Made by a program: the position numbers and the translations under genes. The notes under the pieces are model-generated. The model was not told the origin of the DNA and ran no database searches. It saw only the letters and a program-made list of their open reading frames with translations. Below are positions 41,280-49,312 of a stretch of 64,000 nt of DNA, piece by piece (the first letter of the stretch is position 1; each line of letters begins with the position of its first letter). Source of the DNA: JBBRVW01 sp963784645 (lineage in GTDB: Bacteria > Actinomycetota > Actinomycetes > JACCUZ01); contig CAWARY010000015.1 of assembly GCA_963784645.1 (NCBI GenBank), positions 434,001 through 498,000 of the forward strand, given 5' to 3'.

Positions 41280-43706
41280 GTGACAGCGACGCCGGACGCA
41301 CCAGCCCGCTCGGGCGCCTCCACACCGGAGGTGCCCGCGCGGGCTGCCGGCGTCGAGCTGATCGGACAGCTCCCCGGCTCCGGGTACAAGGAGCCCCCCG
41401 CCCTCGTCCGCCGCGCGGACGGCCAGACCGTGCAGCTCACCCGGCTGCTGTACGTCGTCCTCGAGGAGATCGACGGCTCCCGCAGCTACGACGAGGTCGC
41501 CGCCGCCGTGAGCGCGTCGTTCGGCCGGGGGGTCACCGCGGACCAGGTGCGCCAGCTGGTCGACGGCCAGCTGCGCGCGCTCGGGGTGCTGGTGCGGGCG
41601 GACGGCTCGGAGCCCGAGGTGCGCGCCGCCAACCCGCTGCTCGCGGTCAAGTTCAAAAAGGTGGTCACCGATCCGGCGGTCACCCGCCGCGTGACCGCAC
41701 CGTTCGCGACGTTCTTCCACCCACTCGTCGTGGTGCCGTTCACGCTCGCCTTCGTCGCCGTCGCAGGCTGGGTCCTGTTCCACGAGGGCCTGGCCGCCGC
41801 CACCCGCGACGCCTTCACCCGACCGGGGCTCTTCCTCCTCGTCTTCGCCATCACAGCCGTCTCCGCCGGCTTCCACGAGTTCGGCCATGCCGCCGCCTGC
41901 CGCTACGGCGGCGCTACGCCGGGTGCCATGGGCGCCGGGCTGTACCTCGTGTGGCCCGCCTTCTACACCGAGGTCAGCGACAGCTACCGGCTCGGCCGTG
42001 GCGGCCGGGTCCGGGTCGACCTCGGCGGTCTCTACTTCAACGCGGTCTTCGCGCTCGCGATGTTCGGCGTCTGGATGCTGGTGCACTGGGAGGCGCTGCT
42101 GCTCGTGATCGGCGCGCAGGTGCTCCAGATGCTGCGCCAGCTCGCGCCGTTCGTGCGCTTCGACGGCTACCACATCCTCGCCGACGTCACCGGCGTCCCG
42201 GACCTCTACTCGCACATCAAGCCCACCCTGCTGGGCCTGCTGCCGCAGAACTGGCGCAAGCCCTCGCCGCTCACCTGGTGGGCCCGCACCGTCGTGTCGG
42301 TGTGGGTGCTCGTCGTCGTGCCGACGCTGCTCGTCTCGCTCGTGCTGATGGTCGTGGCGCTGCCCCGTGCCATCGGCACCGCCTGGGAGAGCCTGGGCGC
42401 CCAGTCGAACGCCTTGTCGGTCGCCTGGTCGGACCAGGCCTGGGCGACGGTGGGCGTCCGGCTGGTGTCGATCCTCGCCATCGCCCTGCCTGTGATGGCG
42501 ATGGTCTACCTGCTCGGCCGCGTCGTCCGGCGCACCGTCAGGTCGGTACGCCGGTCGACGGAGGGCCGGCCGGCACGCCGCGCGGTCGCCGTCGTCGTCG
42601 CGCTGGCGATGCTCGGCGGCCTGGCGTACGCCTGGTGGCCCGGCGACCAGAGGTACCGCCCGATCCGGCCGACCGAACGAGGCACCCTCTTCGACGCCGT
42701 CCCGGCGTCGCTGGCGCAACGGGTGCCGGTCCTGAACCGGGCAGCCCCCACCGCCGGCGACTCGGCTCCCCCGTTGAAGGAGGGGCAGACCGGCGCGGCA
42801 CAGACGCTCTGGGCCAGCAACGAGCAGCCGCCCCCGAAGGATGAGCCCGAGCTCGCCCTGGTGCTGGTACCCGCCGAGACCGCGCCGCACGGTGCCGAGG
42901 GAGCCGCCGATGCTCCGGCGGCAACGGCCGCCTCGGAGGCGCCGACCTGGGTGTTCCCGTTCGACCGCCCCGACGCGCCCGGCGAGGGCGACAACCAGGC
43001 GCTGGCGGTGAACACGACCGACGGAACGGTTCGCTACAACGTCGCGTTCGCGCTGGTCTGGGCCGACGACGGCGCAGTGCTGAACACGAACGAGGCCTAT
43101 GCCTTCGCGAGCTGCACGCGGTGCGCCGCGGTGGCCGTCGGCTTCCAGGTCGTGCTGGTGCTGGGCCAGGCGAACGTCGTCGTGCCGCAGAACCTCTCCG
43201 CGGCCGTCAACTACAACTGCGTCCAGTGCGTGGCGTACTCGCTCGCACAGCAGTTGGTCATCACTCTCGACGGTCCTCTCAGCGACGCCGGTACTGCCGC
43301 CCTCGACGCGGTCTGGCAGCAGGTGCTTGCCTTCGGCAGCAGCATCACCGACATGCCGCTGGACCAGATCCAGTCGACGCTGGCGGGATACGAGCAGCAG
43401 ATCGTGGACATCGTGCGGGCCGAGAGCACCGGCGCGACCCCCACGCCGTCACCCACACCCTCGCCCGGCGACGTCACACCCAGTGGCTCGGCGACCTCCG
43501 GTGCCACCACGTCCCCGTCGACGTCGACGCCCACCACCGCACCGACCGCCGCAACGGGCCCGGCGGCCGGCAGTCCGTCACCGACCGGCACACCGACCGG
43601 CACACCGACCGGAGGGAGTACGTCGAGCGGCAGCAGCGGGTCGACGACCGCGAGCGAGCCGACCACATCGGCGACCGCGGCCTCCGGCGGGAGCCCGTCG
43701 CCCTAG
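41280..43706 (+). CDS. M50-type membrane metalloprotease with N-terminal PqqD/RRE-like domain and C-terminal CxxC domain
   Basis: 808 residues from a GTG 11 bases after the upstream stop. Residues about 20-105 form a PqqD-like winged helix: LIGQLPGSGYKEPPALVRRA, LTRLLYVVLEEIDGSRSYDE and LVDGQLRALGVLVRADG, as in RiPP recognition elements that bind leader peptides. A membrane region follows, with the zinc motif HEFGH (about 199-203) and RFDGYHILADVTGVPD (about 291-306) supplying the third ligand, as in site-2-type proteases annotated as putative peptide zinc metalloproteases. After the last helix (about 440-460) an extracytoplasmic part carries ASCTRCAAVAVGFQVVLVLG near 610 and NYNCVQCVAYSLAQQLVI near 645: two CxxC pairs. 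The last 90 residues are Ser/Thr/Pro/Gly-rich with PTGT repeats. Likely processes or exports the product of the upstream gene. Confidence 0.88.
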   Translation: MTATPDAPARSGASTPEVPARAAGVELIGQLPGSGYKEPPALVRRADGQTVQLTRLLYVVLEEIDGSRSYDEVAAAVSASFGRGVTADQVRQLVDGQLRALGVLVRADGSEPEVRAANPLLAVKFKKVVTDPAVTRRVTAPFATFFHPLVVVPFTLAFVAVAGWVLFHEGLAAATRDAFTRPGLFLLVFAITAVSAGFHEFGHAAACRYGGATPGAMGAGLYLVWPAFYTEVSDSYRLGRGGRVRVDLGGLYFNAVFALAMFGVWMLVHWEALLLVIGAQVLQMLRQLAPFVRFDGYHILADVTGVPDLYSHIKPTLLGLLPQNWRKPSPLTWWARTVVSVWVLVVVPTLLVSLVLMVVALPRAIGTAWESLGAQSNALSVAWSDQAWATVGVRLVSILAIALPVMAMVYLLGRVVRRTVRSVRRSTEGRPARRAVAVVVALAMLGGLAYAWWPGDQRYRPIRPTERGTLFDAVPASLAQRVPVLNRAAPTAGDSAPPLKEGQTGAAQTLWASNEQPPPKDEPELALVLVPAETAPHGAEGAADAPAATAASEAPTWVFPFDRPDAPGEGDNQALAVNTTDGTVRYNVAFALVWADDGAVLNTNEAYAFASCTRCAAVAVGFQVVLVLGQANVVVPQNLSAAVNYNCVQCVAYSLAQQLVITLDGPLSDAGTAALDAVWQQVLAFGSSITDMPLDQIQSTLAGYEQQIVDIVRAESTGATPTPSPTPSPGDVTPSGSATSGATTSPSTSTPTTAPTAATGPAAGSPSPTGTPTGTPTGGSTSSGSSGSTTASEPTTSATAASGGSPSP

Positions 43707-43713
43707 GGATCGG

Positions 43714-44259
43714 TCAGCCGTCACCGGTCGCGCGGGACCGCAGGATCGCCGCTCGCCGCGCCAAGCGGTGCTCGCGCCGGATCCCCGCCTCGGCGAACCG
43801 ACGCCGGTCCTCGGCCGTCTCCGGCTCGACGGGCGGGACGACGCGCGGCCGTCCGGACCCGTCGACGGCCACGAAGACGAGGTAGGCCGTGGCCACCCGC
43901 ACCGGTTCGGTACCGGCCTCGTTCCAGGGCTCGGCGAGCACCCGGACCCCCACCTCCATCGACGTGCGGCCGGCCCAGTTGACCTGCGCCGAGGCCTGCA
44001 CCAGGTCACCGACCCGGACGGGGGCGAGGAAGTCCATCTCGTCCATGGAGGCCGTCACCGCCGCCCCGCCGGAGTGCCGCTGGGCGACCACGCCGGCGAC
44101 GTCGTCGACGAGCTTCATGACGACCCCACCGTGCACCGAGCCGAGCAGGTTGGTGTCCAGCACCGTCATGATCCGGCTGAGCGTGCTGCGGGCGGCGCTC
44201 GTGGGCTTCCCGGCGTGAGGTGCGTCACCCGGCGCTGCGTCGCGCGATGCTGCTGTCAC
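43714..44259 (-). CDS. Acyl-CoA thioesterase (hotdog fold, YciA/BFIT-like)
   Basis: 181 residues from a GTG at 44259. The frame is open further upstream, but only from this start does the sequence look native. Hotdog features: NLLGSVHGGVVMKLVDDVAGVVA (about 43-65, His-Gly-Gly and the catalytic Asp), VTASMDEMDFLAPVRVGDLV and a strand-rich second half ending VRVATAYLVFVAVDGSGRPR. Enzymes of this type hydrolyse medium- to long-chain acyl-CoA in the cytosol. The C-terminal 35 residues are Arg-rich. A TACCCT -10-like box lies 8 bases before the start. It is divergent from LCP paralogue 3 across 82 bp. Confidence 0.85.
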   Translation of the reverse strand: MTAASRDAAPGDAPHAGKPTSAARSTLSRIMTVLDTNLLGSVHGGVVMKLVDDVAGVVAQRHSGGAAVTASMDEMDFLAPVRVGDLVQASAQVNWAGRTSMEVGVRVLAEPWNEAGTEPVRVATAYLVFVAVDGSGRPRVVPPVEPETAEDRRRFAEAGIRREHRLARRAAILRSRATGDG

Positions 44260-44341
44260 AGCGCCCGAGGGTACGGTCAACGACCGGGACGTCCGCACAG
44301 CCGGGCTCCGGACCGACCGATGCCGAACGACGAGGTGGAGC

Positions 44342-45547
44342 GTGGCTGGATCGCACGAGTGGCCCGAGGACTGGTTCCGCGGGGGCTCGTCCGACGGCGG
44401 CCCCCCGCCGCGGCCGGACCGGCCGAGCACGGGCGGGGGCTCCGACAGCGAGCGCACCCAGGTCCTCCGACCTGGGCAGCCGGCCGCGGCGGCCGGCCGG
44501 CCCACGACCTCAGCGGCGGCCGCGAACGCGGCGTACCGGCGCAGCGAGCCCGCGCCGGAGGCGCCACGGCGCGGCGCCCACCCCCCGCCCCCGTTCCAGC
44601 GCCCGAAGCGGCGCAGGGCCGGTGCCGGCCGGTGGACCCGCCGGGTGCTGCTGGCGCTGCTGCTCGTTGTCGCGCTCGTGCTCGGCGTCCTCGTGTACTT
44701 CGTCTCGCGCATCGACAAGGTCGACGCGCTGCGTGACTACGACGGGCGCCCGGCGGCCGGCTCGGGCACCAACTGGCTCATCGTCGGCTCGGACAGCCGC
44801 GAGGGGCTCTCCGACGAGCAGGTCAAGGCACTGCACCTCGGGAAGGTGGGCGGCCAGCGCACCGACACGATCATCCTGCTGCACCGGCCCGCGAGCGGGG
44901 CCCCGACCCTGGTCAGCCTGCCGCGCGACTCGTACGTGCCGATCCCCGGCCACGGCCGCAACAAGCTCAACGCGGCGTACGCGATCGGCGGACCCGCCCT
45001 GCTCGCGCAGACGGTGGAGACGGTGACCGGACTGCGCATCGACCACTACGCCGAGGTGGGCTTCGGCGGCTTCGTCGGGATGACCGACGCCGTCGGCGGC
45101 GTCGAGCTCTGCCCGAAGCGCCACATCCGCGACCGCAAGAGCGGTCTGAACGTCGCCAAGGGCTGCCAGGAGATGGACGGCCCGACCGCGCTGGCGTACG
45201 TCCGCGCCCGCTACTTCGACCCGACCGGCGACCTCGGCCGGGTGAAGCGGCAGCAGGAGTTCCTCGGCGCCGTGTTCGACAAGGCCGTGAGCCCGGCGAC
45301 CCTGGTCAACCCGTTTCGCATCCTGTCGCTGGGGAACGCCGCGACCACCGCCCTGACGATCGACCAGGACGACGGCACACTGTCGCTGGTCCGCTTCGCC
45401 CTCACGATGCGCGCGGTCGCCGGCGGCAAGGGCAAGCGCATCACGGTGCCGGTGGCCGATGCCAACTACCGGACCGCAGCAGGGTCGTCCGTGCGGTGGG
45501 ACCGCGCGCGAGCACTCGTGCTGTTCCGTTCGCTGCGCGACAACTGA
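44342..45547 (+). CDS. LytR-CpsA-Psr (LCP) family protein, paralogue 3 (no LytR_C domain)
   Basis: 401 residues from a GTG with GGTGGAG just upstream. A long disordered cytosolic N-terminus (about 1-95, rich in Pro, Gly, Ala, Arg) is followed by one membrane helix (about 99-122, VLLALLLVVALVLGVLVYFV) and the LCP domain: NWLIVGSDSREGLSDEQVKA, RTDTIILLHRPASG, LVSLPRDSYVPIPGHGRNKL with the catalytic Arg, VGGVELCPKRHIRDRKSGLN and LAYVRARYFDPTGDLGRVKR. It ends soon after the core without LytR_C. It should transfer a lipid-linked polymer to peptidoglycan. Cys residues in the CPKRH and KGCQE segments could form a disulfide. Converges on the anti-sigma genes, sharing a hairpin at the stops. Confidence 0.92.
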   Translation: MAGSHEWPEDWFRGGSSDGGPPPRPDRPSTGGGSDSERTQVLRPGQPAAAAGRPTTSAAAANAAYRRSEPAPEAPRRGAHPPPPFQRPKRRRAGAGRWTRRVLLALLLVVALVLGVLVYFVSRIDKVDALRDYDGRPAAGSGTNWLIVGSDSREGLSDEQVKALHLGKVGGQRTDTIILLHRPASGAPTLVSLPRDSYVPIPGHGRNKLNAAYAIGGPALLAQTVETVTGLRIDHYAEVGFGGFVGMTDAVGGVELCPKRHIRDRKSGLNVAKGCQEMDGPTALAYVRARYFDPTGDLGRVKRQQEFLGAVFDKAVSPATLVNPFRILSLGNAATTALTIDQDDGTLSLVRFALTMRAVAGGKGKRITVPVADANYRTAAGSSVRWDRARALVLFRSLRDN

Positions 45548-45565
45548 CTCCGCGGCGCGGTCAGT
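45543..45565. terminator. Candidate bidirectional terminator hairpin
   Basis: ACTGAC and GTCAGT flank an 11-base GC-rich centre. The hairpin covers the stop codons of both converging genes (LCP paralogue 3 and the zf-HC2 gene). No T-tract on either side, so strength is doubtful. Confidence 0.35.
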
Positions 45566-45797
45566 CCTGGGCTGCGCCGCCACCGAAAGCGCGGGCCAGG
45601 TGGGCCTCGAGCTCGGCCGTCAGCTCGGGGGCGGGCAGCTCCGCGAGCAGCCGGGAGGTCAGCTGGACCTGACCCAGGTAGCGCAGGCAGCCGGCACAGT
45701 CGAGCAGGTGCGCGTGCACCTCGGCGCGGCGTTCCGGCGGCAGCGCCCCCTCGACGTAGTCGGTGACGAGCTCCACGACCTCCTGGCAGACCAGCAC
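45561..45797 (-). CDS. Small zf-HC2 (anti-sigma factor-like) protein, downstream copy
   Basis: 78 residues from a GTG at 45797, just 14 bases after the stop of its paralogue. Starts VLVCQEVVELVTDYVEGAL, then RAEVHAHLLDCAGC, the H-x3-C-x2-C zinc-binding signature of ZAS-type anti-sigma factors, followed by an amphipathic helix region. It has no transmembrane helix, so it would be a soluble sigma-binding protein, possibly redox-responsive through the zinc thiols. The N-terminal half is strikingly similar to the preceding gene (CQEVVELVT-Y-EG), so the two arose by tandem duplication. It is the last gene of the GH15/sigma operon. Confidence 0.75.
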   Translation of the reverse strand: MLVCQEVVELVTDYVEGALPPERRAEVHAHLLDCAGCLRYLGQVQLTSRLLAELPAPELTAELEAHLARAFGGGAAQD

Positions 45798-45811
45798 GGG
45801 TGACCCGGCCT

Positions 45812-46075
45812 TCAGCCGGTTCCGTGGAACGTGCGGAACGCCGCCATCAGCTCGTCCTGCGCCTGCTCGCTGAGCGACTCGACCGGGACGTGTCCCAGCT
45901 CGCTGATGGTGGTGCGCATCTGGTCGAGGTACACGACGCAGCCCGGGCAGAGGTCCAGGTGCGCCTCCAGCTCGGTGTGGGTGGCGTCGTCGAGCTCGCC
46001 CTCGAGGTAGGCGGTGACGAGCTCGACCACCTCCTGGCAGGAGATCGTCGTTCCCGGTGCCGGGGTGTCGGTCAC
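45812..46075 (-). CDS. Small zf-HC2 (anti-sigma factor-like) protein, upstream copy
   Basis: 87 residues from a GTG overlapping the sigma gene stop (GTGA), so translation is coupled to sigma, the hallmark of a cognate anti-sigma factor. Sequence: TISCQEVVELVTAYLEGELD, then ELEAHLDLCPGC with H-x3-C-x2-C, then VYLDQMRTTISELG and an acidic/amphipathic C-terminal helix. No membrane helix is visible, so it resembles soluble ZAS anti-sigma proteins that release sigma when zinc thiols oxidise. Its copy follows after 14 bases. Confidence 0.82.
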   Translation of the reverse strand: MTDTPAPGTTISCQEVVELVTAYLEGELDDATHTELEAHLDLCPGCVVYLDQMRTTISELGHVPVESLSEQAQDELMAAFRTFHGTG

Positions 46076-46788
46076 GGCTGCGCCTCCTCGAGCGAGCGGT
46101 AGTAGTGCTCGAGCACCGTGCGCAGCTTGGCCCGGCCACGGTGCAGCAGCACCCGCTGGTTGGCAGCGGTCACCGCGAGCAGGCCGCAGACCTCGTCGGA
46201 GTCCAGACCGTGCACGTCGCGCAGGGTGACCACGGTCCGCTGGCGCTCCGGCAACCCGTGCAGGGCGTCGGCTAGCAGCCGGCGGGTCTCGGCCGCCACC
46301 GCCGCCTGCTCCGGTCCGGGCTCCCAGCGGGCCGGGCTGCCCAGGGGCGTCCAGTGGCCCGGGTACACGTCGCCCGGGCCGCGGAACCGCTCCGGCTCGA
46401 CGGTGCGCGCCTCGTCGCCGTCCGGTCCCCAGGAGGACATCGGGACCGTGCGCGCCTCCCGGACCCCGCGTGTCTTGGCCAGGTTCGTGAGGATGCGGAA
46501 GACCCAGGTGCGCAGCGACGAGCGCCCCTCGAACCCCGCCAGCCCGCGGACGACGGCCAGCCACGTCTCCTGCACGACCTCTTCGCACGAGGCGTCCGTG
46601 GACAGGTGGGACCGGGCTACCCGCAGCATCATCGGCGACCACGTCGCGACCACCTCGGCGAAGGCCCGCTCGTCGCCGCTCCGGAGCCGGTCGACCAGCG
46701 CGGTGTCGTCGGGCGGCGGCACGCGGGGCGCCGGCAGCCCGGGGCCGGCCGGCCGGGCGACCGGCGTCTCGGGTGCCTGCGGCTGCAT
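46072..46788 (-). CDS. ECF-like sigma-70 family RNA polymerase sigma factor
   Basis: 238 residues from ATG at 46788 with GGGAGG 8 bases upstream. A Pro-rich N-terminal tail (about 1-25). Region 2 is about 30-105: DERAFAEVVATWSPMMLRVA, CEEVVQETWLAVVRGL (the -10 recognition helix) and SSLRTWVFRILTNLAKTRG. A 40-residue linker is followed by region 4 (about 175-230): LHGLPERQRTVVTLRDVHGL and DEVCGLLAVTAANQRVLLHR, the -35-binding helix-turn-helix. It follows the GH15 gene by 34 bases on the same strand and overlaps its anti-sigma gene by 4 bases. Regulon unknown. The linker is longer than in compact ECF factors. Confidence 0.92.
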   Translation of the reverse strand: MQPQAPETPVARPAGPGLPAPRVPPPDDTALVDRLRSGDERAFAEVVATWSPMMLRVARSHLSTDASCEEVVQETWLAVVRGLAGFEGRSSLRTWVFRILTNLAKTRGVREARTVPMSSWGPDGDEARTVEPERFRGPGDVYPGHWTPLGSPARWEPGPEQAAVAAETRRLLADALHGLPERQRTVVTLRDVHGLDSDEVCGLLAVTAANQRVLLHRGRAKLRTVLEHYYRSLEEAQP

Positions 46789-46822
46789 CTGTCGACCTCC
46801 CGGTCTGCGCCTGGTCCGGACC

Positions 46823-48700
46823 CTAGTCCCGTCCTGTCCCACCGGCACTGTCTGCGGACAGCCGTCGGCGTGACGCGCCGGCCCGGCCGGTGGCCTGGCT
46901 GATCGCCCACGCGGCGTTGACCAGTCCGATGTGGCTGAACGCCTGCGGGAAGTTGCCCAGCAGCGCCCCCGTCTTCGGGTCCACCTCCTCGGCCAGCAGG
47001 CCGACGTCGTTGGCGAAGGCCGCCGCCCGCTCGAAGACCCGGGTAGCGCGGTCGACCTGTCCGGCGAGGGCGAGCGCCTGGGCCAGCCAGAAGGTGCACA
47101 GCAGGAACGTGCCCTCCTCCCCCGAGAGGCCGTCCACGCCGCCCTCGGTGCGGTAGCGGTAGACCAGACCGCGGTCGTCGGTGAGGCGCTGCTCCGTCGC
47201 GTCGATCGTCGCCAGCATGCGCGGGTCGTCCGCCGGGAGAAAGCCGACGATCGCCATCATGAGGTTGGAAGCGTCCAGCGCGTCGGAGCCGACGTACTGG
47301 GTGAACGCGCCGGCCTGCTCGCTCCACCCGTCACGGACGACCGTCTCGAAGATCTCCTCGCGGGTGTTCTTCCAGCCGTCCACCTTCGCGCTGGCGTCGA
47401 TCATGTCCGCGAGCGCGATGGCGCGGTCGAGGGCCACCCAGCACATGACCTTGGAGTAGAGGAAGTGCTGCGGGTCGCCGCGGACCTCCCAGATGCCCTG
47501 GTCCTTCTCCGTCCACCGCTCGGCAGCCGTGTCCGCACAGGCGACGAGGAACGCCTTGGTCTGGTCGTCGATCCCACCGAGCTGGTCGGCGAGTCGGTGC
47601 GCGGAGCCCAGCAGCTCGCCGTACACGTCGATCTGGGCCTGGTCCCAGGCGCCGTTCCCGACCCGTACGGGCCGGCTGTCGCACCAGCCCTCGAGGTGCG
47701 GCAGCTCCCGCTCGGACAGGTCGTGCTCGCCGCCGATGCCGAACATGATCTGCAGCGACCGGCCCGGTCCGATCGACGAGGCCGCGGCCGTGGTCATGAA
47801 CGCGAAGAAGTCGTCGGCCTCGTCCGGGCAGGCCGCGACCCACAAGGCCTCCATGGTGAAGCTGGCGTCCCGCACCCACGAGTAGCGGTAGTCCCAGTTG
47901 CGCTCGCCGCCGACGCCCTCGGGCAGGGACGTGGTCGCTGCCGCGACGATGGCGCCGCTCGGCTGGAACGACAGCCCCTGCAGCACCCGGCCGCTGTGGT
48001 GCACCAGGTCGGACCAGGGCCCGTCGTACGCCTGGTGCAGCTCGGACCACGACACCCAGGCCTGCGCGGTGCGGTCCACCACCGCGGCGAGCTCGTCCTG
48101 CGTCCAGACCCGGGCCGGGGTCTGCTCGAGGGTCGTCCGGTGCAGGCCGAGGTGCACGGTCTCGCCCTGCGACATCAGGTGGCGCCCGGTCCCGCTCCCG
48201 TCGGCGAGGTCGAGGTCCACGGGCGTCGTGAGCACCAGCCACTCGGCCCCGCCCCGCGCTGTCACGCCGCCCTCCACCCGTGCGAGCAGCGGCACGACCA
48301 GCCCGTACTCGGGACGAGGCACGTAGTCGACCTCGACCTCGACGGTGCCGTCGGTGCACTCGAGCCGGCGGACGAACAGGTGCGGCACGTCCGTGCCCAG
48401 CCGGTGCCCGCCGTTGTCCTCGCCCATCGCCATCAGGTCGGTGACCACGAGGGTGCCGCCGGCGGCGCGGAAGGTCGTCTCCAGGACCAGGCTCCGGTCG
48501 AGGTACCGGCGGCTGCTGGTCCAGTCACCCGTCGGCCGGACCTGCCAGTACCCCGCAGCCTTCCCCAGCAGCCGGCCGAAGACCGACGGGCTGTCGAAAC
48601 GCGGGAACGACAGCCACTCGACCGAGCCGGACGTGTCGACCAGGGCGCTGGAGTGCCGGTCGGAGAGCAGGGCGTGGTCGGCGATCGGTGTCCTCGACAT
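46823..48700 (-). CDS. Glycoside hydrolase family 15 protein (glucoamylase/trehalase-like)
   Basis: 625 residues from ATG at 48700, preceded by GGAG 8 bases upstream; an in-frame GTG lies at 48712. The N-terminal beta-sandwich (about 1-230: ADHALLSDRHSSALVDTSGS, WLSFPRFDSPSVFGRLLG) is followed by an (alpha/alpha)6 catalytic barrel with ERNWDYRYSWVRDASFTMEA (about 268-287), ISAxGEHDLSERELPHLEGW-like EHDLSERELPHLEGW, and GEEGTFLLCTFWLAQALALA near 560 with the second catalytic Glu. There is no signal peptide, so it acts in the cytosol. Actinobacterial homologues include trehalases and glucoamylase-like enzymes; substrate is undecided. Product release may connect to glycogen or trehalose turnover. 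First gene of the sigma/anti-sigma transcription unit. Confidence 0.93.
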   Translation of the reverse strand: MSRTPIADHALLSDRHSSALVDTSGSVEWLSFPRFDSPSVFGRLLGKAAGYWQVRPTGDWTSSRRYLDRSLVLETTFRAAGGTLVVTDLMAMGEDNGGHRLGTDVPHLFVRRLECTDGTVEVEVDYVPRPEYGLVVPLLARVEGGVTARGGAEWLVLTTPVDLDLADGSGTGRHLMSQGETVHLGLHRTTLEQTPARVWTQDELAAVVDRTAQAWVSWSELHQAYDGPWSDLVHHSGRVLQGLSFQPSGAIVAAATTSLPEGVGGERNWDYRYSWVRDASFTMEALWVAACPDEADDFFAFMTTAAASSIGPGRSLQIMFGIGGEHDLSERELPHLEGWCDSRPVRVGNGAWDQAQIDVYGELLGSAHRLADQLGGIDDQTKAFLVACADTAAERWTEKDQGIWEVRGDPQHFLYSKVMCWVALDRAIALADMIDASAKVDGWKNTREEIFETVVRDGWSEQAGAFTQYVGSDALDASNLMMAIVGFLPADDPRMLATIDATEQRLTDDRGLVYRYRTEGGVDGLSGEEGTFLLCTFWLAQALALAGQVDRATRVFERAAAFANDVGLLAEEVDPKTGALLGNFPQAFSHIGLVNAAWAISQATGRAGASRRRLSADSAGGTGRD

Positions 48701-48805
48701 GTCGGGCTCCACAGGGGTGTCGGCGGTACGGCGGGGCGTGACTCAGTCCCGTGAGGTCGGGGGCCGTTACGCGTAACGACTGGTCGTGCGGCGAGACGGC
48801 TGAGC

Positions 48806-49312
48806 ATGCATCCCGACCTCGTGCCCGGCAAGATGTTCCCCGACCTCGAGCTGCCCGACCACACCGGCGTCGTCCGGACCCTGTCCGAGCTCGCGGAGGG
48901 CGACCCCGTGGTGCTCACCTTCTTCCGCGGCTGGTGGTGCCCCAAGGAGCAGACGTTCTTCCGCGGCCTGGTACGGCTGCAGGACGAGCTGGAGGTCGCC
49001 TACTCGCGCCTGGTGTCGGTGAGCATCGACACACCGACCGAGCAGTCGGCCTTCCGGGCCGGTCTGGGCGCCCGCTGGACGTTCCTGTCCGACCACGAGC
49101 GCCGCTACCTCGACGAGCTCGGGCTGCTCGAGACGACCGACACGGTGTACCGGCCGTACGTGCCGGCGGCGTTCACGCTCTACCCGGACCGCACCATCCA
49201 CGCGGTGTACAACGGGTACTGGTTCTGGGGCCGACCCACCGCGGAGGACCTGCGTCGCGACCTCCGGGCGGTCACGGCCGACCTGCGCCCGGACTGGGAG
49301 GTGCCCGCGTGA
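48806..49312 (+). CDS. Redoxin (AhpC/TSA-like thioredoxin-fold) protein
   Basis: 168 residues. Thioredoxin-fold start VPGKMFPDLELPDHTGVVRT, then the active-site segment LTFFRGWWCPKEQTFFRGL with the peroxidatic-type Cys (about 46) in the P-x-x-x-T/S-x-x-C-like position, and SVSIDTPTEQS. No second clear resolving Cys, so a 1-Cys mechanism or a partner thiol would be needed. The C-terminal VYNGYWFWGRPTAEDLRRDL is shared with the protein at 56117, which identifies an unusual subfamily rather than canonical AhpC. Overlaps the next gene by GTGA. Peroxide substrate is unproven. Divergent from the GH15 gene across 105 bp. Confidence 0.82.
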   Translation: MHPDLVPGKMFPDLELPDHTGVVRTLSELAEGDPVVLTFFRGWWCPKEQTFFRGLVRLQDELEVAYSRLVSVSIDTPTEQSAFRAGLGARWTFLSDHERRYLDELGLLETTDTVYRPYVPAAFTLYPDRTIHAVYNGYWFWGRPTAEDLRRDLRAVTADLRPDWEVPA

